64,000 bases of DNA from Amarolinea aalborgensis. Lineage in GTDB: Bacteria; Chloroflexota; Anaerolineae; SSC4; Amarolineaceae. Made by a program: the position numbers and the translations under genes. Numbering within the stretch: the stretch's first letter is position 1; each line of letters begins with the position of its first letter. The stretch spans positions 1 through 64,000 of the forward strand of contig NZ_UETR01000009.1 in assembly GCF_900491745.1 (NCBI RefSeq), written 5' to 3'. Of the stretch, positions 33,650 to 42,619 are shown one piece after another. The notes under the pieces are model-generated. The model did not search any database and had not been told where the DNA came from. It saw nothing but the letters and a program-made list of their open reading frames with translations.

Positions 33650-34738
33650 ATGGCAACTCCACTTCCTACCGCCACGACGGCCGCCGGTTCGAATACCACC
33701 GCCAAGACGAATGGCAATCTCAAACTGAACCTGATTGGCCTGGAACTGAAAGATTACGACGGCTCGCCCTCCACGCTGTGCGTTGGCTGCGGCCATAACT
33801 CCATCTCCAACCAGATCGTGCGCGTCGCGTATGAGATGGCGCTGCGCCCGCATGAGGTGATCAAGCTGAGCGGCATCGGTTGCTCGAGCAAGTCGCCGGC
33901 TTATTTTTTGAACCGTTCGCACGGCTTCAATTCCCTCCACGGTCGCATGCCCTCGATTGCCACCGGCGCCTGCCTGGCCAATCACACCCTGCGCGCGATT
34001 GGCGTCAGCGGCGACGGCGATACCGGCAGCATCGGCATTGGCCAGTTCAAACACCTGGTGCGCCGCAACGTGCCGATGGTGTACATCATCGAGAACAACG
34101 GCGTCTACGGCCTGACCAAGGGCCAGTTCTCGCCGACAGCCGACGTGGGGCAAGTGCTCAAGTATGCTGGCACGAACGAATTCCGGCCGGTTGACCTGTG
34201 CATGGAGGCGCTCATCCTGGGCTGCGGCTTCGTGGCGCGCTCCTTCGCCGGCGACGCCAAGCAGGTGCGCGAACTGCTCAAGGCCGCGTTGAGCTACCAC
34301 GGCACGGCCGTGATTGACATCATCAGCCCCTGCGTCACCTTCAACGACCATGACGATTCGACCAAGTCCTACGCCTACGGTCGCACGCACGAAGAGCCGC
34401 TGCACGAGGTGACGTACATCCCGGCGTACCAGGAAATCACCGTGGATTATGAGCCGGGCGCCGCGGTGGACGTTGAGATGCACGACGGATCGCACGTGCG
34501 GCTGAAGAAGCTGGACAGCAACTACGATGCGACCGACTGGATGCAGGCGGTGCAAGTGCTGCGGGAGGCTGAAGCCACCCAGCAGATCATCACCGGCCTG
34601 ATTCACATCAACCCAAACCAGCCTACGCTGCCGGACCTGATGCACATCGCGGATCAGGAACCACTGGCGTTCATGGCAAACGACAAGCTGCGCCCTTCAC
34701 GTGATCATCTCGCCGCCTTGATGCGCGAGATGGCGTAG
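33650..34738 (+). CDS. korB: 2-oxoacid:acceptor oxidoreductase, beta (TPP) subunit
   Basis: 362 residues. CVGCGHNS near residue 43, GIGCSSKSPAYF, and the thiamine-diphosphate motif GDGDTGSIGIGQFKH ending in ENNGVYGLTKGQ are diagnostic of the beta subunit of 2-oxoacid:ferredoxin oxidoreductases. Partner of the gamma-alpha subunit encoded just before. The first ~20 residues are Ala/Thr-rich and probably disordered. A strong terminator follows the stop codon. Confidence 0.95.
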   Translation: MATPLPTATTAAGSNTTAKTNGNLKLNLIGLELKDYDGSPSTLCVGCGHNSISNQIVRVAYEMALRPHEVIKLSGIGCSSKSPAYFLNRSHGFNSLHGRMPSIATGACLANHTLRAIGVSGDGDTGSIGIGQFKHLVRRNVPMVYIIENNGVYGLTKGQFSPTADVGQVLKYAGTNEFRPVDLCMEALILGCGFVARSFAGDAKQVRELLKAALSYHGTAVIDIISPCVTFNDHDDSTKSYAYGRTHEEPLHEVTYIPAYQEITVDYEPGAAVDVEMHDGSHVRLKKLDSNYDATDWMQAVQVLREAEATQQIITGLIHINPNQPTLPDLMHIADQEPLAFMANDKLRPSRDHLAALMREMA

Positions 34739-34751
34739 GTCGTTCACGCAG

Positions 34752-34789
34752 AAGCACCTGCAAGCTCGCGGGCTTGCAGGTGCTTTTTT
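34752..34789 (+). terminator. Rho-independent terminator of korAB
   Basis: AAGCACCTGCAAGC (34752-34765) pairs perfectly with GCTTGCAGGTGCTT (34772-34785) around a six-base loop, and a run of six T's ends at 34789. It begins 13 bases after the korB stop codon. Confidence 0.95.
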
Positions 34790-34824
34790 AATCGGGCGCC
34801 GCCAGAAAGATAAGTTCATTCGTC

Positions 34825-35778
34825 ATGTCCCGTTTCGATCCTGCGCGGCTGCGCAGTTTGTTGACAGGTCTGTGCATCATCGTGCTGGCGGCCGCTTGCT
34901 CCGCCGCTCCCACCCCGCCGCCTGGACCCAACGCCATCGCGGTTCCGAATGTTCTCGCCGTGGAGACCTTTCTGGCCGACATGGCGCAGCATGTCGCGGG
35001 TGAACGGCTGAGGGTGCAGGCGCTGATGCCCATCGGCGTGGATCCGCACAATTTTGAGCCTGCGCCCGCGGACATTGTCCGGGTCAGCGCCAGCACCGTG
35101 CTGATCGTCAACGGCGCCGGGTTCGAGGGCTTTCTGAACCGCCTGCTGCAAAATGCGGGCGGGCAGCGTCTGGTGATCGAGGCCGCCGCCGGCCTGACCA
35201 GCCGCGCGGCGGTATCCGAATCCGGCGCAGCGCAGGATCATCCCGAAGGCGATCCCCATTTCTGGCTTGATCCCATCCTCGCCGTTCACTACGTGGAAAA
35301 CATCCGCGACGGGCTGAGTCAAGCTGACGCGGCCGGCGCGTCCGTGTATGCGGCCAACGCCGCGGCTTACATCGCTGATTTGCAGGCCTTGGACGCCTGG
35401 ATCCGCGATCAGGTCAGCCAGGCGCCGCCGGCGGCGCGGCAGCTGGTGACAAACCACGAAAGCCTTGGCTATTTCGCCGATCGCTACGGTTTCCAGGTCA
35501 TCGGCGCGATCATTCCGAGCGTCAGCACCGGCGCCGCGCCATCAGCGCAGCAGCTCGCCGGCCTGATTGACCATATCAGAGCCACGGGCGCGCGCGCCAT
35601 TTTCTTGGAAGCTGGCGCCAATCCGCAGTTGGCCGATCAAGTGGCAGCCGAAACCGGCGTGCGGGTCGTCACTGGCCTCCTCACCCATTCGCTCAGCGCG
35701 GCCGGCGGCGAAGGCGCCACCTACATCGAGATGATGAAGTTCAACACGCGCACCATCGTGGCGGCGCTAAAACAGTGA
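34825..35778 (+). CDS. Zn/Mn ABC transporter substrate-binding lipoprotein
   Basis: 317 residues. Signal peptide with lipobox (LAAAC; Cys near residue 25), so a membrane-anchored lipoprotein. Metal ligands of the ZnuA/PsaA cluster 9 family are visible: H in GVDPHNFEP, H in GDPHFWLDP, E in TNHESLGYF and E in FLEAGANP. The His-rich loop common in strict zinc binders is only a short AQDHPEGD. It delivers Zn2+ or Mn2+ to the ATPase/permease encoded next, seven bases downstream. No upstream operator was recognised. Confidence 0.9.
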   Translation: MSRFDPARLRSLLTGLCIIVLAAACSAAPTPPPGPNAIAVPNVLAVETFLADMAQHVAGERLRVQALMPIGVDPHNFEPAPADIVRVSASTVLIVNGAGFEGFLNRLLQNAGGQRLVIEAAAGLTSRAAVSESGAAQDHPEGDPHFWLDPILAVHYVENIRDGLSQADAAGASVYAANAAAYIADLQALDAWIRDQVSQAPPAARQLVTNHESLGYFADRYGFQVIGAIIPSVSTGAAPSAQQLAGLIDHIRATGARAIFLEAGANPQLADQVAAETGVRVVTGLLTHSLSAAGGEGATYIEMMKFNTRTIVAALKQ

Positions 35779-35785
35779 TGGTGGC

Positions 35786-36772
35786 ATGGTTGATAGAAAT
35801 GAGGCACACGTGATGGATTCGGGCTTACCCGCCTCTGTGAGCGACCGCACCCGGCTTGATGCCGCTGCGGACTTCGGCGAGCTCAGTCGAGCCGCCGGCC
35901 CCGCGGCGCGTCGCCTCGACGCGCCCGCGCGCCTGGATGTGGATGACATCACGGTTGGTTACAACGGCCGGCCGGCCTTGCAAGGATTGACCTTTCAGAT
36001 ACCACACGGCGCCCAGGTGGCCGTGGTCGGGCCGAACGGCGCGGGCAAGTCCACCCTCTTCAAGGCGCTGGTGGGCCTGCTGCCGCTGCGCAGTGGGCGC
36101 ATCTTGATCCACGGCCAGGCCCTGGGCATGCACCAGGACTGTGTCGCCTATGTGCCGCAGCGCGAAGCCGTGGACTGGCGCTTTCCAGTCACGGTGGCAG
36201 ACGTGGTGATGATGGGGCGCTACGGCCGCCAAGGCTGGCTGCGCCGCCCCAACGCGGCCGATCGCTCTGCGGTGACGCGCGCCCTGGACGCAATGGGCAT
36301 TCTGCCCCTGGCGCAGCGCGCCATCGGCGAGCTGTCCGGCGGCCAGCAGCAGCGCGTCTTCCTGGCGCGGGCGCTGGCCCAGGAGCCGCACATCCTGTTG
36401 ATGGATGAACCGTTCACCGGCGTGGATGCGGCGACGCAGGAATCTACCCTCGCCCTGCTCGATCGCCTGCGCGCACAGCAGGTGACGGTGCTGATTTCGA
36501 CGCACGATTTGGCCCTGGCTGCCAACCGCTTTGGCTATGTCATGCTCCTCAACCGGCGCTTGATTGCCTTCGGCCCGCCGGCGCTCGTTTTCACCACGCA
36601 GCGCCTGGCCGAGGCCTTTGGCGGCCAGGTTCTCATGCTGCCGGAAGGGGTGGCCGTGGTAGACCATTGCTGCCCGGACGATGAGCCTGAAACGCACGCG
36701 GTCACGCCATCCGCCGGCCTGTTGCCGACCGCGCCCGCGGCCGGCTTGCGCGCAGAGCGAGAAGCACGATGA
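35786..36772 (+). CDS. Zn/Mn ABC transporter ATP-binding protein
   Basis: 328 residues. Walker A GPNGAGKS, signature LSGGQQQRV, Walker B ILLMDEPFTG and the switch histidine in STHDL show an active ABC ATPase of the ZnuC/MntB class. The N-terminal ~48 residues are not part of the fold: they include a repeat-derived DFGELSRAAGPAA stretch (35871-35894). The native protein probably began around residue 50 (LDVDDITVGY); translation may still start upstream. A His/Cys tail (VDHCCPDD) near the C-terminus might bind metal. Overlaps the permease by four bases. Confidence 0.9.
   Translation: MVDRNEAHVMDSGLPASVSDRTRLDAAADFGELSRAAGPAARRLDAPARLDVDDITVGYNGRPALQGLTFQIPHGAQVAVVGPNGAGKSTLFKALVGLLPLRSGRILIHGQALGMHQDCVAYVPQREAVDWRFPVTVADVVMMGRYGRQGWLRRPNAADRSAVTRALDAMGILPLAQRAIGELSGGQQQRVFLARALAQEPHILLMDEPFTGVDAATQESTLALLDRLRAQQVTVLISTHDLALAANRFGYVMLLNRRLIAFGPPALVFTTQRLAEAFGGQVLMLPEGVAVVDHCCPDDEPETHAVTPSAGLLPTAPAAGLRAEREAR
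35871..35894. repeat. Dispersed repeat copy in the ABC ATPase gene
   Basis: Starts ACTTCGGCGAGCTCAGTCGA, the same word family as in feoC (23301-23348). It codes in frame for part of the non-conserved N-terminus of the ATPase. Confidence 0.7.
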
Positions 36773-37614
36773 TCGAATGGCTCTTAACGCCGCTGGCCTA
36801 CGGATTCATGCAGCGGGGCCTGCTGGCGGCGGTCATGGTGGGCATCCTGTGCGCGGTGATAGGCTGTTATGTCGTGCTGCGCTCGATGGCGTTCCTGGGC
36901 GACGCCATGGCGCACGCCATTCTGCCTGGCGTCGCCGTGGCCTATTTAGTGCAAGGCAATTTGATTGTGGGCGCGCTGGTCGCGGCTGTGCTGGTGGCCT
37001 TGGGCATCGGGCTGTTCTCACGGCAGGGAACCCTCAAAGAGGATACGGCCATCGGCATTCTGTTCGCGGCCGCGCTCTCGCTGGGCGTGGTGCTCATCAG
37101 TTCGATCAAGACCTACGCCGTGGATTTGACCCATATTCTCTTTGGCAACGTGCTGGGCGTCAACACGGGCGATCTGTGGTTGACGGCGGGGCTGGGAATC
37201 GTCATCTTGGGCGCCGTCGTGCTGCTCTATCGCCCCTTTCTGATCATCTCGTTTGATCCTGTGCTGGCGGCGACGCTGCGCCTGCCCGCCGAACTCCTGC
37301 GCAACGTGATGTTGATCCTGCTGGCGCTGACGGTCGTGGTTTCCATGCAAACCGTCGGCGTCGGTCTGGTCGCGGCCATGCTGGTCACGCCGGCCGCTTC
37401 GGCCTTTCTGCTGACCAAGCGCCTCTCCACGATGATGATCATCGCGGCCGCGATTGGCGCCTTCTCCAGCCTGGCCGGTCTTTACCTCAGCTACTACCTG
37501 AACGTCGCCTCCGGTGCGGCCATCATCCTGGCCGCGACGGCGGTCTTTGTCCTGGTCTTCCTCTTTGCCCCGCAGCGCGGCCTCGCCTGGTCATTCATGC
37601 GTCGCGCGGCGTAA
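36769..37614 (+). CDS. Zn/Mn ABC transporter permease
   Basis: 281 residues with eight or nine hydrophobic helices, beginning MIEWLLTPLAYGFMQRG, the usual start of ZnuB/MntC permeases; the GDAMAHAILPGVA segment is the family signature that contacts the ATPase. It starts by an ATGA overlap with the ATPase and completes the three-gene uptake system. Homodimeric permeases are normal in this family. Confidence 0.93.
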   Translation: MIEWLLTPLAYGFMQRGLLAAVMVGILCAVIGCYVVLRSMAFLGDAMAHAILPGVAVAYLVQGNLIVGALVAAVLVALGIGLFSRQGTLKEDTAIGILFAAALSLGVVLISSIKTYAVDLTHILFGNVLGVNTGDLWLTAGLGIVILGAVVLLYRPFLIISFDPVLAATLRLPAELLRNVMLILLALTVVVSMQTVGVGLVAAMLVTPAASAFLLTKRLSTMMIIAAAIGAFSSLAGLYLSYYLNVASGAAIILAATAVFVLVFLFAPQRGLAWSFMRRAA

Positions 37615-37719
37615 GACCACCTGGGTTTTCATGCAGCCAGACTCCGGCCGATGGCAGCAACCAATAGGCACGCCCATTCGTTATGGGAACAGGAAACGAT
37701 CTGTCTGCCAGGAGACGCC

Positions 37720-38373
37720 ATGAAAAGGTATTACCCATGGGTGCGCTTGTTGTGGGTTGTGACAGCCGGCTTTGTCTTGCTCGCCGGCGGTTGGTACAGC
37801 CTTGTGGGCTGGCATTACCGCAAGAGTATCGTGCCCCTGGCGCAAGCGCCGACCGAACGCGTGGCGATTGTTTTCGGCGCGCTGGTCTATCCGAGCGGCC
37901 GCCTCAGCCCCATGTTACATGACCGCGTTGAAACGGCCGTGCAGTTGTACCATGCCGGTAAAGTCGAGAAGCTGATCTTGAGTGGAGACAACCGTTTCGT
38001 GGATTACGATGAACCAGGCGCGATGATGGCCTATGCACAGTCGCGTGGGGTGCCGCTGAGCGCCATGCAGCCTGACTACGGCGGCCGACGCACGTATGAC
38101 ACCTGCTACCGAGCGAAGGCCATTTTTGGCCTGACGTCAGCCATTCTCGTCACCCAGGACTTTCATCTGCCGCGCGCGCTGTTCACCTGCCAGGAGCTGG
38201 GGGTGCGTGCGATCGGCGTGGCCGCCGACCTGCAGCCCTATGGTCAGCACGCGCTCGCCTGGTCAACCCTGCGCGAGGCGCCGGCCCGCCTCACCGCGCT
38301 GCTCGACGTTATTCGTCGTCAGCCGCCGCCGGTGATGGGCGAACCGATCGCGGTGTTTCAGCCGCCTACGTAA
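37720..38373 (+). CDS. SanA/YdcF-like DUF218 membrane protein
   Basis: 217 residues from the ATG at 37720, which follows GGAGAC; longer in-frame versions lack a ribosome site. One N-terminal membrane helix (residues ~8-30) is followed by a DUF218 domain with VAIVFGALVYPSGRLSPM, LILSGDN, and TYDTCYRAK-type motifs. SanA-like proteins are linked to envelope permeability and vancomycin resistance; biochemical activity is not settled. The last eight bases overlap the end of the convergent DHH gene. Confidence 0.85.
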   Translation: MKRYYPWVRLLWVVTAGFVLLAGGWYSLVGWHYRKSIVPLAQAPTERVAIVFGALVYPSGRLSPMLHDRVETAVQLYHAGKVEKLILSGDNRFVDYDEPGAMMAYAQSRGVPLSAMQPDYGGRRTYDTCYRAKAIFGLTSAILVTQDFHLPRALFTCQELGVRAIGVAADLQPYGQHALAWSTLREAPARLTALLDVIRRQPPPVMGEPIAVFQPPT

Positions 38374-39454
38374 TGAGCGGCTGCGCCGTGGCCGCGGCCA
38401 CATTGAGTTCGCGCAAGAAGCGCTTCCGCAGCTCGTCCTCCACACGCTCCGGGTCATTGTCATAGCGAATGCGGCCGCCGGCCATATGCGCATGACCGCC
38501 TGTGCCGCCCATTTCGCCCACCACCTGGCGCACCATGCGCGCCGCGTTGGCCTCTGGCACCTGTGTGCGCACGGCCATCACCACATGGCTGTTGTAACGC
38601 CCCCAGCAAATGACCCAATCCGTGCCTTCCAGCCGAGCCAGGATGTCGGCCATCTCTGCGGCCATATCTGGGCGCTCCATCTGTCCGAGACTGGCGAGCG
38701 CCACGCGGTCATACAAAACGGTTCGCGCCAGGGTGTCGTTGAACGCCTTGAAGTAGCTGCGCGGCACGCGTGCCTGCTCGATCTTTGCCAGCAGCTTGGG
38801 ATCCATCAGGGCCAACAAAATCATGTACGCCCACGCGTCGCAGTCGCCGGCGTCGCGGGCCAGGCCGCGCGTGTCCGTCTTGATGCCGTAGAAGAGGGCG
38901 GTTGCCAGTTGGCTGTGGGGCTGCAGCTCAGCCGCCACCAGGTACTCGGTCAGAATGGTGGAAGTGGCCCCGTAGCAAGGGCGCACATCGCGGTAGCGCG
39001 CCCGCTGCGGCGCGCGGCGCAGCTGATGATGGTCGAACACAGCAACCACCGGCAGATCAGGCGGGCGCGCATGGTTGGAAGCGCCGACCTGCGTGTCAAT
39101 CAACGCGATGGCGTCGGCATCGCTCCAGTTGATCTTGTCCACCTGGGTTAGTTGGATATCCAGGCTCGATACCAGGGCGCGGTTTTCGGCGCGCCCAATG
39201 ATGCCGCCGTAGACGATGCTGGGATTCCTATTCAGCCGGGCGTTGAGCAGGGTTTGCAAGGCCCAGGCGCTCGCCAATGCATCAGGGTCCGGGTCATTGT
39301 GGGTGAGGATGACCAGCCGCTGACTGCTGCCGCATGCGTTGAGCAGCCGCTGCAAACGACGCTGGCCGTGCAGCATGTCGAAGACGGGCAGCGTTTGTCC
39401 GCTGAACGGCATGGCAAAACGCGGCGTTTCTGGCGAGTCGGTTGCAGATGTCAT
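38366..39454 (-). CDS. DHH-family phosphoesterase (NrnA-like)
   Basis: 362 residues from the ATG overlapping the moeA stop. The N-terminal DHH domain has HNDPDPDALAS (~residues 49-59), the IDTQ segment, and the DHH motif itself in VFDHHQL. The DHHA1 domain at the C-terminus carries GGTGGHAHMAGG, close to the GGHxxAAG signature. Members degrade nanoRNA or pAp, or cyclic dinucleotides; which substrate applies is not visible. Translationally coupled to moeA. Confidence 0.9.
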   Translation of the reverse strand: MTSATDSPETPRFAMPFSGQTLPVFDMLHGQRRLQRLLNACGSSQRLVILTHNDPDPDALASAWALQTLLNARLNRNPSIVYGGIIGRAENRALVSSLDIQLTQVDKINWSDADAIALIDTQVGASNHARPPDLPVVAVFDHHQLRRAPQRARYRDVRPCYGATSTILTEYLVAAELQPHSQLATALFYGIKTDTRGLARDAGDCDAWAYMILLALMDPKLLAKIEQARVPRSYFKAFNDTLARTVLYDRVALASLGQMERPDMAAEMADILARLEGTDWVICWGRYNSHVVMAVRTQVPEANAARMVRQVVGEMGGTGGHAHMAGGRIRYDNDPERVEDELRKRFLRELNVAAATAQPLIT

Positions 39455-40713
39455 CGCATGACCTCGACCCACGCTGCTTCACTGATGCCGTTGCTATCCA
39501 ACGGAATATGCACCATTCCATCCGCCTGCATCAAGGTGTAGATCAGGTTGGATTTGCCAAATACCGGCACGGCCCAGCGCTCCTCGCCGCGCTGCTCCAG
39601 GCGCACCTGCACATAATCCTCGCGCCCGGTCACCGAGGCGATGGGGCGCGCCAGCCGGGCCATGACGAAACGCGGCAGGAGTTCTTCTTCGCCCTGAAAC
39701 AGGCGCAGCGTCGGCGCCACCACCAGGTCGAAAATGACCATCGCGCTGACCGGATTGCCCGGCAGTCCGAAGACCGGCTTGCCGTCGCACACAGCCAGGA
39801 TGGTGGGTTTGCCGGGGCGCACGCTGAGGCCATGCACCAAAACACCGGGCTGACCTAACGCGGCGACCACCTCGGCCGTCATGTCCCGCACGCTGACTGA
39901 GCTGCCGGCGGAGATCACAACCACGTCAGCCTGGGCAAATGCCTGGTGGGCCAGGGCCAGCAACATTTCTCGCCGGTCAGGCGCAATCCCCATCAGGACT
40001 GGTTCCGCGCCCGCGCGGCGGGTCAGCGCGGCCAGGGTGTAGCTATTGATGTCTCGAACCTGGCCGGGGCCGGGCGTCTGCGACGGCGGCACCACTTCAT
40101 CACCCTGCGAAAGGATCGCCACCCGCGGCGGCCGCGCAACCAGGACCTGCGTGATGCCCAGGGCGAGCAGCCCGCCCAGGTCAGCGGGGCGCAGGCGGCG
40201 GCCGGCGGTCAGAACCACGGCGCCTTCGCGCACATCTTCGCCAATCTGGATGACATTCTGACCAGGCGCCACGGGACGCAAAACCTCAATCGTGTGCGGA
40301 AACGCCGGCGCTGCGTCCTGGGGCGCGTGCGCGGCGGGGACGACCTCGGTCTGTTCGACCATGACCACGGCGTCCGCGCCGGGCGGGATCATGCCGCCGG
40401 TGTGAACGATGGTGCAGGCGCCGGGGGTGATGGGCAGGTTGGCGGCCTGCCCCATGGCTGTCTCCCCGATAACGGTCAAATAGGCGGGCAGGCTGGTCGA
40501 GGCGCCAAAGGTGTCGGACGCGACCACAGCGTAGCCGTCTACGGTGGAACGAGCGAAGCTTGGCAAATCGTGCGGCGCGCGGATTGTCGCGGCCAGGACG
40601 CGGTCCAACGCCCCGGTGACCTCAACGGTTTCGGTCGTGATGTGAATCGGCAGATGCTGGCGGAAGATCTGCCAGGCGGCGGTTGGTGTATGGACGTTGT
40701 ACAGTGCTGGCAT
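39451..40713 (-). CDS. moeA: Molybdopterin molybdenumtransferase MoeA
   Basis: 420 residues. FARSTVDGYAV near residue 53, TGGMIPPGADAVVMVE, ILSQGDEVV and FGLPGNPVSAMV are the standard MoeA/gephyrin motifs. It inserts molybdate into adenylylated molybdopterin to give Moco. C-terminal domain IV is present. No other Moco genes are in the window. It shares a 4-base overlap with the DHH gene. Confidence 0.94.
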   Translation of the reverse strand: MPALYNVHTPTAAWQIFRQHLPIHITTETVEVTGALDRVLAATIRAPHDLPSFARSTVDGYAVVASDTFGASTSLPAYLTVIGETAMGQAANLPITPGACTIVHTGGMIPPGADAVVMVEQTEVVPAAHAPQDAAPAFPHTIEVLRPVAPGQNVIQIGEDVREGAVVLTAGRRLRPADLGGLLALGITQVLVARPPRVAILSQGDEVVPPSQTPGPGQVRDINSYTLAALTRRAGAEPVLMGIAPDRREMLLALAHQAFAQADVVVISAGSSVSVRDMTAEVVAALGQPGVLVHGLSVRPGKPTILAVCDGKPVFGLPGNPVSAMVIFDLVVAPTLRLFQGEEELLPRFVMARLARPIASVTGREDYVQVRLEQRGEERWAVPVFGKSNLIYTLMQADGMVHIPLDSNGISEAAWVEVMR

Positions 40714-40727
40714 GACTTCTTTCGCTC

Positions 40728-40760
40728 AGAAACCGGGCTTCGGCCAGAAACCCGGTTTCT
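40728..40760. repeat. Palindrome between the Yip1 and moeA genes
   Basis: AGAAACCGGG at 40728-40737 pairs with CCCGGTTTCT at 40751-40760. On the plus strand five T's follow, so it looks like a terminator only in the direction opposite to the genes around it; it is better read as a common dispersed palindrome. Confidence 0.65.
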
Positions 40761-40772
40761 TTTTGCTTATCC

Positions 40773-41600
40773 TTAGCGGTTGCCGTTGCCGGCTGCGGCC
40801 GCGAGCACAATCAGGCCGAGAATCAGAATCATCGCGACGAGGAAGAGCAAGACCGCAGGCAGCAACACTGCCACGAGCGCGCGACCCCACTGGGTCTCCT
40901 CGCCCATGACCAGGCCATCGGCGCCCACGCGCTGCTGCACCCACCCCAGGCTGACGGCCGTGGCTTTGGTGTAGATCAGCCAACCCCAAACTGCGGCGAC
41001 GATCCCCAGCAAGCCGCCCAGGCAGGGCACAGGCGCCAGGAACGTCAGCAGTTGGGGGACACTGTAGAGCGGCGTGGTCGTCAGAAAGTCGCGCAGGCTG
41101 CCTTTGGCGCCCAACAGCAGCCGCGCCAGGAGCAGCACCCAGATGCCGTAGCTGAGCCAGGCGCCGAGACGCACAAACGGGGACGAGAGCCAATGTCCCA
41201 GGGCTTCCAGGAAGCGGCCCACAGGCCGCGGCAGCGTGGTCGGCAGGCCCATGATGCCTTCGGCAATGCTAAGCCCGCTTTCGAATTGCTGGCGCACCAT
41301 CGCCACTGCTTCCGGCGGGATGTTGCCGGCGTTCTGCATTTGATCGAGCGCCTGGTTCAAGCTGTCGCGCACAGTCTGCATGTCCGCAACCGGATTGCGC
41401 ACTATCTGCCATAAGAAGCTGATGCTGCCCGCGATCAGGGTGACCACGATGAGCAACCCAATGGCATAGCGCATGCCATCCACACTATCACGGAAGCGCA
41501 AGAATGCGCTGGTTTTGAGCGTCAGGATATCGCCGAGCAGAGCGCCCCATTTGACATTGCGAAAGTCGCGGTCGCTGACGCTGTTGAGATCGGTTGTCAT
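40773..41600 (-). CDS. Yip1-family membrane protein (second copy)
   Basis: 275 residues from the ATG overlapping the preceding stop; the longer frame reads through the neighbour. A soluble N-terminus (TTDLNSVSDRDF...) precedes five hydrophobic helices typical of the Yip1/DUF1282 fold. Residues ~75-125 form an extracytoplasmic or cytosolic helical insert. Likely works with the first copy; function unknown. Confidence 0.78.
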   Translation of the reverse strand: MTTDLNSVSDRDFRNVKWGALLGDILTLKTSAFLRFRDSVDGMRYAIGLLIVVTLIAGSISFLWQIVRNPVADMQTVRDSLNQALDQMQNAGNIPPEAVAMVRQQFESGLSIAEGIMGLPTTLPRPVGRFLEALGHWLSSPFVRLGAWLSYGIWVLLLARLLLGAKGSLRDFLTTTPLYSVPQLLTFLAPVPCLGGLLGIVAAVWGWLIYTKATAVSLGWVQQRVGADGLVMGEETQWGRALVAVLLPAVLLFLVAMILILGLIVLAAAAGNGNR

Positions 41601-42331
41601 TGTGCTATCCCTCCGGCCACCAGGCCAGCGATCAACGTGCTGAAGACGAAGCCGAGCACGATGATGACGATGCCAAAGAGAATACCCGGCAGCAGCGTCG
41701 CTGCCACGGCGCGCTGCCAGCTCAACCCGTGCACCGTTTTCAACGCGGTGTAGCGACAGAGCATCTGCCAGGTGCCGATGACGCCCCCCACCACCACGAA
41801 CGGAATCACGGTGACCAGGCTCAAGAGCTGCGGCGCTTCGGCCAGGGCGGTGGCGCCCAGGGTCTGGGTCAGCGTGCCCTTGCCGCCCAGCAGCCGCGCC
41901 GCGAAATGGGCGACGACGCCCCAAATCAGCCACAGCAGAATCATCTCGACCGGGAAGAGCACAATGTTCAGCGCCGCGTTGCCGACATCGGGGTAGCCAG
42001 CCAGGCGCGGGAAGATCTGCCAGCCCAGGTCATAGAACCGATTGAACATGTCGAGCGCCTGCTGTCCGCCAGCCTGCACCATTTGACCAAACCACGGCAT
42101 GTTACGCAAACCGTCCAGTACGGTCTGCTTCATCGCTTGCAGGTCTGGCGTGGCCGTCCGCGCGAGCGCAGTGCCCACCAAGCCTACCAGGGCGACGGCG
42201 ACGCTGATGATGACGACAATGAATAGGCCTTCGACGAATGGATTATCATCATCGCGCATGTCCTCGTACACGTCTTGTTCGAGGAACAGCGCCCGCCACG
42301 CCCAATTGAACGAGCGTCTAACGAATGGCAT
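41597..42331 (-). CDS. Yip1-family membrane protein (first copy)
   Basis: 244 residues after GAGGAGG (the complement of CCTCCTC near 42333). N-terminal soluble helix (NWAWRALFLEQDVYEDM) followed by five membrane helices; a VAHFAARLLGGKGTLTQTLG segment matches the Yip1-family loop between helices. Tandem with the second copy by a 4-base overlap. The role in bacteria is not established. Transcribed from a TATACT-type promoter at about 42478-42506. Confidence 0.8.
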   Translation of the reverse strand: MPFVRRSFNWAWRALFLEQDVYEDMRDDDNPFVEGLFIVVIISVAVALVGLVGTALARTATPDLQAMKQTVLDGLRNMPWFGQMVQAGGQQALDMFNRFYDLGWQIFPRLAGYPDVGNAALNIVLFPVEMILLWLIWGVVAHFAARLLGGKGTLTQTLGATALAEAPQLLSLVTVIPFVVVGGVIGTWQMLCRYTALKTVHGLSWQRAVAATLLPGILFGIVIIVLGFVFSTLIAGLVAGGIAQ

Positions 42332-42477
42332 TACATCCTCCTCATCCGAATTGCAAACAGGTGATCGAAACGAGCGGCCGATCCAGTCACGATTGGATCA
42401 TGCAGCAGGGAGCAGGCTGCGGGGGCGCGAGGAAGGGCTGCGATGCCTCAACCTCGATCCGCAGACGGTACAGAAAA

Positions 42478-42506
42478 AGTATAGCACAAGCTGGCAGCCC
42501 GCGCAA
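42478..42506 (-). promoter_or_regulatory. Candidate promoter of the Yip1 gene pair
   Basis: On the minus strand TATACT (complement of 42478-42483) with TTGCGC 17 bases upstream (complement of 42501-42506). Leader about 140 bases. The rest of 42332-42619 has no gene; 42545-42605 is a low-complexity TCTCCGGTCTCC-type stretch. Confidence 0.5.
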
Positions 42507-42619
42507 TCAAAACCCAAATTCCATCTCATGCCCCACGCGATCACCAATCTCTGTTCTTCGCTCTCTGGTATCCCGTCTCCGGTCTCCGAGCTCAGCCCCA
42601 GGGAGACTGGCGGCCTGCG

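Noticed and set aside
40728..40765. Rho-independent terminator for the Yip1 gene
   Set aside because: The T-run follows the hairpin only on the plus strand, opposite to the neighbouring genes.
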